Origin: Selaginella moellendorffii
Taxonomy: Eukaryota; Streptophyta; Lycopodiopsida; Selaginellales; Selaginellaceae
DNA: 64,000 bases
Direction of reading: 5' to 3'
Assembly: GCF_000143415.4 (NCBI RefSeq)
Contig: NW_003314286.1
Coordinates: forward strand, 451,616-515,615
Every line of letters starts with the position of its first letter. The first letter of the stretch is position 1. A model generated the notes under the pieces. It was not told where the DNA came from, ran no database searches, and was given only the letters and a program-made list of their open reading frames with translations. A program made the position numbers and the translations under genes. Shown piece after piece: positions 52,998 through 63,632 of the stretch.

Positions 52998-54857
52998 CTA
53001 AATGAATCCAAACTCAAGTAACTCCTTGACTTGTCGTTGAACTTCTTGCTCCTCCGCATAACTTAACTGAAATGGACGCCGGTAAATTGGCCGTGTCCCC
53101 GGCTCCAATGTAATCCCATGCTCCACACCTCGTAACGGAGGTAATCCATGAGGAAGTTCAGATGGAAAAACATCAGAAAACTCGTCGAGTACATCCCGTA
53201 CTGTTGCTTCTCCCCCACACGTGCCTTGGTCGCCCAAGTCACGAACAAACAGCAAGTAACTCGAAAGTGCTTTTCCATTACGACAAGCCCGCTTCAAAGA
53301 TGTAGCAGAGAGCATAACAACTGGTGGTTGAACGCCCTCGCCAAACCACACATCTTTAACTCCACCATACTCCAGCGAGATACGCTTAATGCTCCACTTT
53401 ATCTCTGGATCCACCTTCACCAACCATGGCATCCCAAGAATGAGATCCACACGATGGATATCCGCGAGATAAAAAGTCTCCACAAGTGTGGTTTTGCCAA
53501 CCAACACTTCCAGCCCCTCGACATAAGCATCGAAATGCTGAGCAGAGGTAGCTGCACCTTCCACTGTGTATGGAAGAACTCCACGTGTGTTCAGGCGATG
53601 CTCCGCAACAAACTTTGCCGAAACAAAGTTGTCATCGCTCCCACTATCCAGTAAAATCCGCACTGGATCGCCACGGAACACGCCCTCCAGCATTAAAGCT
53701 GATTCACGCGTATCCTCAAGCTCCATCTTGTTCCACACACAGTTGAGCTGACGAGCAACGATCGAAAGTCGCTTCCTCCGACCGGAATGGTCGTTCTCCT
53801 CCTCCTCACGCTGCAAAGTTTGCAACTTTTTAGTATCGGACTTACCGTGAGAAGAAGATTGGCCATTCTTCTTGTCCTGCTGCTTGTTCTTCAACTGCGG
53901 ACAATCAGCCTTGTAGTGTCCAAGTTCGCCGCAATGATGACAACCCTGTCTATAATTCTTCACAAAGAACTTCTGCTTCTTGGACCCCTTTGCATCCGAG
54001 GTAGTCACCACCGACTTCAACTTGTGATGCTTGTTCCCATCCTTGTGTCCACGGCGATCATCACGACGATTCTCGACAGAAGGACTCCGTGAACGCTTGC
54101 GAGACTTGTGCTTGTCATTGTCAAGGCGACGAGCCGCATCAAAGAGCTCCTCCAAACTCTTTGTAGGCTGAGAATGACGCAAGTGTTGCCGCATGCTCTC
54201 ACTATGTAGGCCATCAATGAAGTAGGACTTGTTCTGATCTGGATCCTTCGTTGGAACACGACTAATCAAGCGAGTAAGCTTCTCAATATAGTCCCCGAGC
54301 GTCATTTTCCCTTGCTGGAAATGGCGAAGTTCTGTACGAGCATTCTCCACGTCGTAATGAGGGGCAAAACGTAAACGGAAAGCAGCCTCAAACTCATCCA
54401 TGGTAGACACTGGTGGTTTCTTATCCGCAACACGGGACTCCTCAAGCCAATTCCACCATCGAAGACCCGCATCACGCAAAACCATCGGAATAGCCACTAA
54501 AGCCTCTGCATCTGGAGTTCCTCTAGCAGCCAAGAACTTCTTCACATTGGCTAGCCAAGCAAGACACTCGTCCACACCACCATCACCGGAAAAGGTTGGA
54601 ATCTTGAGTCGATCTACCAAAGAAGGCTTACTTGGAGCGCTACCCCGTCCAGCCTCGAGTGCCTCAACACGCCCACGCATGGTATCCATCATGCCATGCA
54701 TCTCGTCTTGCATCTCTTGCTGATTTTTATTAAGGGCTCGCAGCTCATGAACCACATCTTGAATGGTCCAAATCTCCGCAGCTTCGTCGGCACCATCGTC
54801 GGCACCACCATCGATGATAGGATTCCAGCGTTCAGTTTGGTCGGCCATCGCAACCAA
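52998..54857 (-). CDS. Gypsy gag-protease-RT start
   Basis: The gag region has the RNA-binding knuckle CHHCGELGHYKADC (CX2CX4HX4C) after a basic RKRSRSPS segment. The aspartic protease follows with ILLDSGSDDNFVS and LILGMPWL. Then come the RT leader (GITLEPGTRPIYRRPFQLSY) and ELLEFGFI, where the frame stops at TAG 52998-53000. Downstream codons in the same frame continue RT. Either a single nonsense change disabled this copy or the stop is read through. Confidence 0.92.
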   Translation of the reverse strand: MVAMADQTERWNPIIDGGADDGADEAAEIWTIQDVVHELRALNKNQQEMQDEMHGMMDTMRGRVEALEAGRGSAPSKPSLVDRLKIPTFSGDGGVDECLAWLANVKKFLAARGTPDAEALVAIPMVLRDAGLRWWNWLEESRVADKKPPVSTMDEFEAAFRLRFAPHYDVENARTELRHFQQGKMTLGDYIEKLTRLISRVPTKDPDQNKSYFIDGLHSESMRQHLRHSQPTKSLEELFDAARRLDNDKHKSRKRSRSPSVENRRDDRRGHKDGNKHHKLKSVVTTSDAKGSKKQKFFVKNYRQGCHHCGELGHYKADCPQLKNKQQDKKNGQSSSHGKSDTKKLQTLQREEEENDHSGRRKRLSIVARQLNCVWNKMELEDTRESALMLEGVFRGDPVRILLDSGSDDNFVSAKFVAEHRLNTRGVLPYTVEGAATSAQHFDAYVEGLEVLVGKTTLVETFYLADIHRVDLILGMPWLVKVDPEIKWSIKRISLEYGGVKDVWFGEGVQPPVVMLSATSLKRACRNGKALSSYLLFVRDLGDQGTCGGEATVRDVLDEFSDVFPSELPHGLPPLRGVEHGITLEPGTRPIYRRPFQLSYAEEQEVQRQVKELLEFGFI

Positions 54858-54871
54858 TGCTCTGATACCAA

Positions 54872-55104
54872 TGTTATGATCCGGCGCAAAAAGACAAAAA
54901 TCTCGTTGCCCTAGACTATGCTACGCCACCTCTTGAGGTTCCTCACCACCCAACCACCCCCGAGCTACCTCAAAAGCTCCACTGCGCCGCCGCTCCACTG
55001 TGAGCCCTAGGGTAGGTTAAGTCCCTTACCCTAACATGCCTTAATATACCCTTGAGCCTCCCTTTGACCGATGTTGACCACGTAGTCAAAGCTGGCGCCT
55101 AACA
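54872..55104 (-). repeat. Gypsy LTR (right, 5')
   Basis: 233 bp, adjacent to the tRNA-Met primer-binding site on its inner side. Confidence 0.95.
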
Positions 55105-55150
55105 AGGATTCTCCTCAAAGTGTCCTGCCAACACTGGCAGTGACGCGTAA

Positions 55151-55374
55151 GTCAGCACAGTGCATGCGTTGTCACATGGAAGATTGTGTACAAACAATCT
55201 TCAAGGAGATGAAGTTGCAGAGCAAGAAGACAGCAGACTCTTGCTCACGGACAATGAAGATCACATACAAGGGTCAACTACCAGACTTGGAAGTTATTGC
55301 ACAGCTGGCTCGGAACATGGACTGGAAAATAGAGCAAGAACCTACCAAGTTTCAATTTGACTGAGCTATCCTCT
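55151..55374 (+). other. Short open region after the Gypsy element, unrecognised
   Basis: Two overlapping plus-strand frames (…EMKLQSKKTADSCSRTMKIT… and …QGDEVAEQEDSRLLLTDNED…) remain open to about 55363. One may be a downstream exon of the interrupted His-rich gene, but I could not find splice sites that keep the frame cleanly. Confidence 0.3.
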
Positions 55375-55455
55375 AGAGTGACAGGGGAGCAGACATTAGT
55401 GCACCTCCAAAGGCCAGAGAAGTTGCTTGAGACGAAAGGTTTGAGAAAAGGTAAC

Positions 55456-55659
55456 AAGCTCTATTTCGTTAAAGTGGGATTTATTCAGTAAAATGGGACT
55501 AGGTACAAATTTTCAAGTATTTGAAAATGACGTGAAATTATATGTTTTTTGTCCAGGGGCTAGACATATCTGGGGCATGGTGACTAGCGCGGTGACTTTG
55601 TGTCCAGACTGAGTCCATCTGGTTGTATAATAAATCTCATTGTCAAGGTGAACAAGCCG
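55456..55659 (-). mobile_element. Solo terminus of the 9.4-kb element family
   Basis: 204 bp matching the right end of the large element (31230-31433) in reverse complement, starting AAGCTCTATTTCGTTAAAG. An 18-bp sequence GGTTTGAGAAAAGGTAAC flanks it (55438-55455 and 55671-55688), with an extra partial copy at 55660-55670. Shows that the family has other insertions. Confidence 0.85.
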
Positions 55660-55821
55660 TTTGAGAAAAAGGTTTGAGAAAAGGTAACGTACTACTTTTG
55701 CTCTCTGTTCTTGCAGGCGCTCAAAGCTCAACTTCGATGAGAAGACGCAGTGCAGGGCATAGCAGCCAGATAAGTTTCTCCAGAGTCAAGCCGGGAATCA
55801 AGCAAGTGCAATTGTGAAAGT

Positions 55822-56430
55822 ATGGTCGAAGTCTACACTGCGGCTTGCAACACAGGTTGTTCAACAAGATGGGACGAAGAACAGGATAGGTTGGTCTACC
55901 TCGCAAATTGTGAATACAAAGCCGATGCATTCGTCACAAGCAGCCTCGTGGACATGTGGAAGCATCAGAAGTGTTCAGGAGGACAAATAAACATGACATT
56001 GGTTGCCTGGAACACGATCATCATGGGACAGCACGTCTTCTATCAGATGGAACGAGAAGCTGGCCTGTCTCCAAACGCTGAGACTTTGCATGGAGTAGCA
56101 AAACATCGTTTCCTGGGATATGCTGAGAACAACCTTTGCTCTTGAGTACTATGAGCAAGCCAGCAGCCAAACGCTCAGACTTTCATGGTGGCGCTCAAGG
56201 CACACAGCGACTTAGCAGAGAAGAGGCTCCACTCACAGATCTGGGAGAGAAATCTGGATGGAATCCACTACTCAGCATGCTTGCTCAATGAGAGAAAAGC
56301 TTATCTCAGGAGGTTGGTAAACTTTGCAAGGAAAGAGTGTGATGCAAGGTTGATGGAGCTGTCCATAAAACCCAAACAAAGATGGCACCTGAAAAGACGC
56401 AAAAGGATCTTAGCTGGCACACCATGGTGA
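55822..56430 (+). pseudogene. PPR-like remnant
   Basis: Two consecutive open stretches. The first has DAFVTSSLVDMWKHQKCSGG and LVAWNTIIMGQ, recognisable as decayed PLS-type PPR repeats, followed by FYQMEREAGLSPNAETLHGV. The second (56188-56430: VALKAHSDLAEKRLHSQIWE and onward) is not clearly PPR. Stops and missing repeats indicate a broken gene. Confidence 0.5.
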
Positions 56431-58210
56431 AGGATAAAAAATATGAGAGACAATACTTATCTATTCATTCATTGAGTATTTTAATTGATCAATGGTTATA
56501 AACATATTTATAATTTATAAGTCAAGATTAATAAATAGTAGAATAAACAAGAATATACTAGAAAGTGTTTAGGAAAGATTATAAATTATAAATAAAAAGA
56601 ATAATCTAAATGAACAACAACTATTAGCTATTAAAATATCCTAGAATCTCCAAGCATATTTAAATATAGCCAATATTGCTACAGGTTTGCTTAAGCAAAC
56701 CAATTATAGATTTATAGTGTTTGGTCACTTTAAATCTGTACAAGCCTATTCACAAATGTATTTACATTAGTATATTTAACTTTTTTCATTAGTGTATATG
56801 GGACTTAATTTTCTTCAAAATTTTATTGTGGATTAGATGTTATATTCTTCTTTCAACCATGCCCTGTACATATATACAAACTTTATAATTACAATTCAAG
56901 TTCTTTAAATCTTTCTTGATTTCATATTAGTAGACGAGAAACAACAAATATATGTAGATTACAAATACTTGGTCAAAGGAAGCAAAGACAACATACTCAA
57001 AGGCATTATAATTAAAAGTAAAAGATCAACGTTAAGCACCAATACCATCATCACGAGTATATGATTCTCATTTATGAAAGTGACACTGTAAATAGAAAGC
57101 TTTACAACAAAGTTGCAATTACACATAATTCTTTAAATGTTAAAATTCTAGAGTATTTTATCCTTTGCATAGGATGGATCCAAGTGTTAAATTTTGGATT
57201 CATTATAACATCTAAATATGAGGTGAAAAAAAATAGATATTGATATTGTAATTGAAATTGAAAAAAAATTATATATAAATGACATTGAAAACAATATAGG
57301 GCATTTATTAAAATTACACTAAAAATGTAATGAAAGCATAATATAGATATATAACTTTAATAATTAGTATAAGTACTAATTATTAGATATTAAAATAATA
57401 ATTTTTTTCTCTAAATTAGGTGATAATGCAAAGCCTCTATCAAATAGCAACTATTGCCCATAAAGATTAGATACTTAAATTACTATTTTTAAAATACCTG
57501 TTTAATAAAAATATTACAGCTAAAACATTAATAAAATATTCTTTAGTGTATAAAAATATTTTTGTTAACTCCTTTATTTAAGTTCTTTTTATTAGAAAAT
57601 CCTTTTAAATAGAGCATAATCCTTTATAGTAATAGTTATTTAAGAGAAATGCTATTTTAAGTTCTTTTTTGAACAACACATACCATGTTGGAATAAAATA
57701 TGGTTATGCCTTACGAATGGTCTGTGCAATGTCAATTATCCAAAAACAAAAAAATAAACTATATATTTGGTTATTTGGGTGAAATTGATGAATTTGAAGT
57801 TTTATACTTTCGTTGAAATTTTAAATGAACCCTTTATAACTATAATAACAATCTCACTTTTCTCAAGAAATTAATGTTCCTTAACATTACAAATGCATGG
57901 TCAGAGGAATCAAAGACATTGGTAAAGAACTAGTTATTAGTATTGTATTTGAATTTGATATATTAAAAATAAAGATTAATATATAAATTAATATTTTTTA
58001 GTAATAATTATATATTTAGTAATACTAAATAAAGTGCATTTATTATTTAAATTAGGTCAGAAATAAAACCTCTAAAATTTCAGATTGTGAGTGCATGGAA
58101 TATGGAAAGAAAATACAAAAAATATGCATTAGCCCAAAAACCCTAGTGTATATATAGGAGCAAGTGGTCCAAATTAAAACTAATCTAACAACTACTAAAT
58201 CTTACTACAC
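56431..58210. other. AT-rich region without genes
   Basis: Strongly AT-rich, no supported ORF. It contains an 18-bp perfect palindrome GGTTTGCTT plus complement at 56684-56701. From about 57980 it resembles the terminal region of the Gypsy A/C family. Confidence 0.6.
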
Positions 58211-58310
58211 NNNNNNNNNNNNNNNNNNNNNNNNNNNNNNNNNNNNNNNNNNNNNNNNNNNNNNNNNNNNNNNNNNNNNNNNNNNNNNNNNNNNNNNNNN
58301 NNNNNNNNNN
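58211..58310. other. Assembly gap (100 N)
   Basis: Exactly 100 Ns inside the terminal part of Gypsy copy C; the true length is unknown. Confidence 0.99.
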
Positions 58311-61194
58311 CATTTCAACCGTTGCACATGCACAATTTTTGGAGGATCGACATATTGGATGTCATACCAAACCTCATAAACTTGTGGTTCAACTTGCCGC
58401 AACACTCAATATGATCCTTTTCACTAAGCAAGGAGCCCTTTATATAAACCACATACTGTAAGATGGGGAAAACAAACTAACACTATGTCATCCACTTTGT
58501 ACTCTACAGACGGACAATGATGGGACTTGTAGCACTATTGTTGTCCCACTGTATACGGCCTAAGTGTTTGACAGACTTTACTCGAACAAGTGGAAGAATG
58601 CTCGTCAAATATTGATCCCACAACCTAGCATTGGCAGCTCGTGACAATTGCGAAGGTAAACCCAGTTCTGTTGGTAATATTAAATTATGACCACATAAAA
58701 GTTTATATGGTGAAGCAACAATAGAACTCTGCACCCCTGTCATATATGCATACCAAAAAGACGGCAAATAACCATCCCAATTCGAATGTCTAAAAGTTAA
58801 GGTACTTTGTGATCATCCCTTTGAACGTCCGAATGAGCCATTCCACCAAACCGTCTAATTATGGATGATAATCATTCGTGAAAGTGTGGTGTATCCCCAA
58901 CCGAGACCTCAAAACATAAAATGCTTTAGCCATAAATGCGGGACCATTGTTTGAAAGAATCCGCTCTGGACAAGAATGCTAGAATACCACTTGATTGAGG
59001 AGGAAGTATTTAATAGCAGTTGTAGAGGCGCTAGCAAGAGCACCAACTTCCACCCAATGAGTCAAGTAGTCAAAAGCAATAATAACATATTCATTGCCAA
59101 TAATCGATCGTGGAAAAGGTCTTATAAGATCAAACGCCACCAACTTAAACGGACGCAAAATTGTAATTAACTCCAACTGTCTTTCCGAGGCACGAGGGGG
59201 AGTATTACGGGCTTGGCACCAAATGTAGTTATGCACATACTAGATAACATCACGTTGCATCTCCGGCCAATAGAAAGACCTGTGCAGCTTTTCAATCACA
59301 CAATTATATCCCATATGCTTGTCTAGAACAAAAGAATCATGGTAGGCATGGAGAAACCGTAGAATAAAAACAGAAGGCACCACCAGCTGTAAAGGATCAT
59401 TAGAATCTGTCCCCACAAAATAAATAAAGCTATCTTCAAGGCGATATTGAGAATGTAAATGCCAGAATAGCAAATTATCAGCAAATGATGCAAGATTCTC
59501 AAACCCATCTCAAAGCATTTGAATCCACAACTTAATCATTTGAGCCTTGTGAACCTCATGAATATAAGGTAAATCTTGTTCTGCACCTTATGGATACTGA
59601 ATGTCAAGTACAGCAACTGCCAACGGCACAGAATTCTCGTCTAGAAAATTCACAAATGCTGGAACAACAGGTTTGTTAGAAATATGAGAAGAAAGAGAAG
59701 GAAAAGAGCTCAAGAAAGGGCATCAACATTAGCCATAGAATTCCCTAGGTGATGAACAACATCAAAATCAAATATCTGAAGCTTTAAAGCCCACTGAGCA
59801 GTATGATCAATCAGGTTCTTCCGCTTCAATAATGAAGTAACGGCAGCATGATCACCTTCAAGTAACTTTCGAGAACTATGTAGATATGCATGAAGTTTCT
59901 CAAAACCCTAGACTGCTGCTAAACACTCTTTCTCTGTCGTGAAGTAGTTCACTGCCGCTAGTTGTAACTCACATTTTGGAGTAGGGAACTTTAGGATAAC
60001 TATAAATTTGTCATGATTAACTTGCAAACCCTCACGAGAAATACGGTACCCAAGATAAGTTGTGTCTTTGGACCCAAACACGCACTTTGACCGCTTCAAC
60101 TTTAAGCCAACATCCCATACTTGATCCAACACTTTACAAACATCATAAATGTGCTCCTCCCATATCCCCTCTAAGTGGATCAAGACGTCTTCAATGAAGT
60201 CAGTAGTCATCTCCAACATATCGCAAAGAACCTTATCCATCATCCACTGAAAAGTTGCAAAAGCATTGTTCAAATCAAACGGCATCACCAATAACTTGTA
60301 CAAACTAAACAGTGTACAAAAAGCAGTCTTAGGAATATCTTTCTCGGCCATCAGTACTTGCCAATAACCAGAAGCAAGATTTAACTTGGTGAACCAACGA
60401 TTTCACCCTAGACGATCGAAGAGATCAGTTGTGTAAGGAAGAGGGTACACATATGAGATTGTCACTTCGTTTAACGAACAATAGTCAATGCAAAAACAAA
60501 TACTCCTATCAGACTTCATCACAAGATGAGGTTCACAAGCCCAAAGACTCCGCAACATCCGAATAACACCCTTCTCCAACATCTTCTTGACATTTGCACG
60601 TAAAAATCTTGATCTCTTTGGGTGACCGACAACAAACAGGAACCTTGATTGAACGAGCATCCCCAGTTGGAATTGGATGACATGTGGCAATCTTGGCCCT
60701 AGATAATAAGTCAAATTCAAAGAGATCAAAATACTCTTTCATGAGCCGGTCAACTGCTGCAACATAAAAATTGTCAGAGGGATCAAAAAAGAGAAGAGCA
60801 AAACAAGATGGAAACATAGGAGGAAGTAGTGGGGGGACAAAAGAAATGGAAGTAGAGGTAAAAGTAGAGAGACAAAGAGTATGAAAGTGAAATATAAAGA
60901 AATATGAAACAAAGGGGAGAAGCCTCAAAGTCACACTTGGCATGATTGCCCTGCAACCAATCTATACCAAGGATGAAGTCAAAAGCTTGACTTGGCACCA
61001 CTCGCAATGATTGCAACCCAAACTCGAGATCGCCCACACGCACAACTAGGTTTGCCTCATCCCATGCACATGCATATGTACGACCGTTGCCATAAACAAT
61101 GAAAACTGGCTCCACTAGATGGCAACATGTGGCAACAGGTCAAGCAATAGAAGATAAACTCGAACCTATATCAACTAACATAGAGAGAATAATA
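58311..61194 (-). mobile_element. Degenerate Ty3/Gypsy element, copy C
   Basis: Colinear with copy B: integrase (about 58500-59470; NYIWCQARNTPPRASERQLE, KLHRSFYWPEMQRDVI), RT (about 59970-60730; PKTAFCTLFSLYKLLVMPFD, FCIDYCSLNEVTISYVYPLP) and a protease region (about 60800-61110; SQAFDFILGIDWLQGN). It lacks roughly 0.3 kb present in copy B near 38840-39180. All frames are interrupted. Confidence 0.85.
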
Positions 61195-62205
61195 GAAGAC
61201 ATGGTGTGGAACCTGAGGTTCAGGGCCTTGGGCCCTGAACGAAGGAATGGTGCCAAACTCCCAAGCATGGAGCCAATGAGTGATAGAACCGATCCATGGA
61301 GCAACTCCCGAGCGTACAGCCCAAGGAGTGAAGGGACAGAAGCCTGGAATGACTTGGAATAGTTCTAGAGCAACCAGCATCTCATTGCCAAGACCAGCAC
61401 GCAAAACGGAGCCAAATAGAGTCTGGCGCTATTTCGGTATACCGGTGGCCTAACGCGAGGACATCGGTACTCCACCAGCTAGCGTGGAATGGAACTTGGG
61501 CTTAGACCCAAGCCGGACGTAGAACAAGGACAAGCACACAAGCAGAAGCTAGACTATGCCTCAAGTTAATCAGCCATGCCCAACCTACCCACTATCCTTA
61601 CTACACATTTGAAACCCTCCACAGCCCCCCCCCTGAGGAACATACACTTTGGGCTTTCACCCCAAGCCTCCTTTAGTACCAAGAGTTAGTCTCTAGGACA
61701 AGCTCGAAACTTACTAAATATGAAATGTCCCTAGATTGTGAATTTAGACACGGGACGAACACCATTGTGTTCAGGCCAATCTTTACATTCCGTAAATATG
61801 CCAAATGAGTGAATCTAGACACTTTCCATAAATAGCATTTGAGACCGAAATAATTCTAACACAAAGGGCATGATAGTGAGGGTGTTTGGCAGACATGGTA
61901 AACTATCATTTAGCGAGTATTGAGGGACCAAGCTAAATATCGCGGGGGTTCCCAACACTAACAAGTGCAAGTCAACGAATAAGTTTCTCTAACCAAGTTA
62001 AGTATACTTGACTAAATAGACACTTAGGAATTCCTTCCTTATGCTCATCTGGTCAAGTGCACACGTGAAAACCAGTTTCTCAACTAGCTTAGGCGAAGAC
62101 TGATAATGGGTCCAACAATATTGATCTCTTGCCGTCGTGGCAGTAAAGAAAAAATATCCAAAAGGAGTAGCCGACAGGTAACTTTCGATACCTGAAGTCA
62201 CATTT
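61195..62205. mobile_element. Unclassified insertion within Gypsy copy C
   Basis: Absent at the corresponding place in copy B. It starts near ATGGTGTGGAACC and contains a perfect hairpin at 61218-61240 (10-bp arms GTTCAGGGCC, 3-nt loop). Its middle carries AGCCCCCCCCCTGAGG-type sequence like LTR-element junctions. No ORF. It may be a solo LTR, but ends and duplications were not resolved. Confidence 0.45.
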
Positions 62206-62385
62206 GAGACACAAATACATCTCAGTGTCCAAACCTTCCACTGCAGCAGCACTAACAAGATGTTGTTGACGCCAAATTGTACACTCAGGAAATGGTGGCC
62301 GCCAATTTGAAAAACACTGACAACGCTGATAAATGTGACCAACTTCATTACACGCCCAACAACGAATATCACAGCCACAATGGGG
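62206..62385 (-). mobile_element. Gypsy copy C, zinc-knuckle region
   Basis: The minus strand encodes CWACNEVGHIYQRC, a canonical CX2CX4HX4C gag knuckle; copy B has lost its last Cys. Similarity ends abruptly at about 62385, where other DNA begins. Confidence 0.75.
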
Positions 62386-62724
62386 ATGGTCCAAAGTTGA
62401 GTTGAGCTCAATTCAACACAAGTCAACTCAAGTCAACATAGTCAATAAGAAATATTACAAAGGAGATCTAAATTGAACAAATGAAGGTTCTAGCAAACTT
62501 TAAAATATTAAAATACGTAAATATCTAAGTTAAAAGTTTCTATAAGATTGAATTGTTTAAAAAAGACAAAGTTCATGAGAACCTATCTTTTATAAAACTA
62601 TATTATTTTATTATGACAACTGTTACAGCTGTCATATTTGATTTGACTACTTAATATTTTGAATACTTTTACAGCTATAGATACTATTCCTTCATTCAAA
62701 AGATTTTTTAGGGTTCTTGAGAAG
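62386..62724. other. Spacer, probable start of another mobile element
   Basis: Begins exactly where the Gypsy match stops, with GGTCCAAAGTTGAGTTGAGC and short direct repeats of AAGTCAACTC. No coding sequence before the small ORF. Confidence 0.35.
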
Positions 62725-62973
62725 ATGGGAAGCAAGGAAAATACAAGATCTATGAGTAAGAGTTGTAGTGCAAAGGAATGTGAAAATGTTAATTTTGTTT
62801 CACTACCACAATCTCCATATTACACTTCTGGTCCTTATTACCTATCTGGGAATGTGGAGACCACTATCACGATTGATAAAAATGCTCCTGTTACTTCTGA
62901 AACAACAGTCCAGAGCAAGAGAAATGAAGAAATGAACAGCACAGTGGAAAGCACCAAGAAATCTACTCCATAA
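62725..62973 (+). CDS. Small acidic protein, homolog of element ORF C
   Basis: 82 aa from ATG 62725 (MGSKENTRSMSKSCS). Shares FVSLPQSPYYTS, SETTVQSK and STVESTKK with the ORF at 30516-30773, and the TTTTAGGGT context just upstream. This places a related accessory gene in a second locus without the 9.4-kb element's TIR nearby. Confidence 0.6.
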   Translation: MGSKENTRSMSKSCSAKECENVNFVSLPQSPYYTSGPYYLSGNVETTITIDKNAPVTSETTVQSKRNEEMNSTVESTKKSTP

Positions 62974-63450
62974 AACTTTCCATGACATTTGTAATTTACA
63001 TATTAATTCATATTAAAAACTCTATTGCTTGCCTATATCGCAATCCTCTCATATGATAAGACCAAGGTATATTTTGCAGTGAATCCTCATTAAAAGTTTT
63101 TGGGAATTGTTTGTAAATAATGATAAAAGAAATAAAAATCTTTCGAAAGACTCAAAAGTAATATCACATCAAAGAATCAACTTTATCTACATTTCCAAGA
63201 CTAAAAGGCAATCTCACATGAGAGAATGGTAGCGTGCCAACGTGCTCTACCACTATAATGTGGTCTATATTTCCTTGCAATTTATTTCCCTAGACATTTG
63301 GCATGTGTAGAAAAGAATATATGTGTAGCAAAGTAGGATTCATCATAATGATAGAGCATGTGTATACACGATAATCTAAAATTCTAGAAGCTCTTATGTT
63401 TACAAGAAAGCTATGATTATGAAGCCCCATTTCCAAGACTGACATTTAAA

Positions 63451-63543
63451 GAATCTAAGTATTGTCAGTGTCATAATAAATAAACCTCATTCCCAAGAAT
63501 CTGAGTATTGTCAGTGTCATAATAAATAAACCTCATTCCCAAG
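63451..63543. repeat. Tandem direct repeat, two ~48-bp units
   Basis: GAATCTRAGTATTGTCAGTG followed by TCATAATAAATAAACCTCAT recurs at about 63451 and 63499 with one substitution. Confidence 0.8.
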
Positions 63544-63632
63544 ACTAAAACTCAGTATATAAACTATCTAGAAAAGTTATAGTCATTGTAGGTTTTTTGT
63601 TCTCCTTAAGCTCTTTAGAAGTTTATATTGAA

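Larger units (their letters stand above)
50189..55104 (-). mobile_element. Complete young Ty3/Gypsy retrotransposon
   Basis: LTRs of 233 bp (50189-50421 and 54872-55104) differ at two positions, both transitions. TSD AGGAT (50184-50188 and 55105-55109). PBS TGGTATCAGAGC (minus strand, about 54859-54870) is complementary to initiator tRNA-Met. A polypurine tract (TTGGGGGGGAAGAAT on the minus strand) lies beside the left LTR. Gag and pol are one continuous frame except for a TAG at 52998-53000. The short LTRs and compact size resemble the Reina-type chromoviruses, but no chromodomain is visible. Confidence 0.95.

Noticed and set aside
58164-58405. ORFs spanning the N run
   Set aside because: They exist only because Ns are translated as X.
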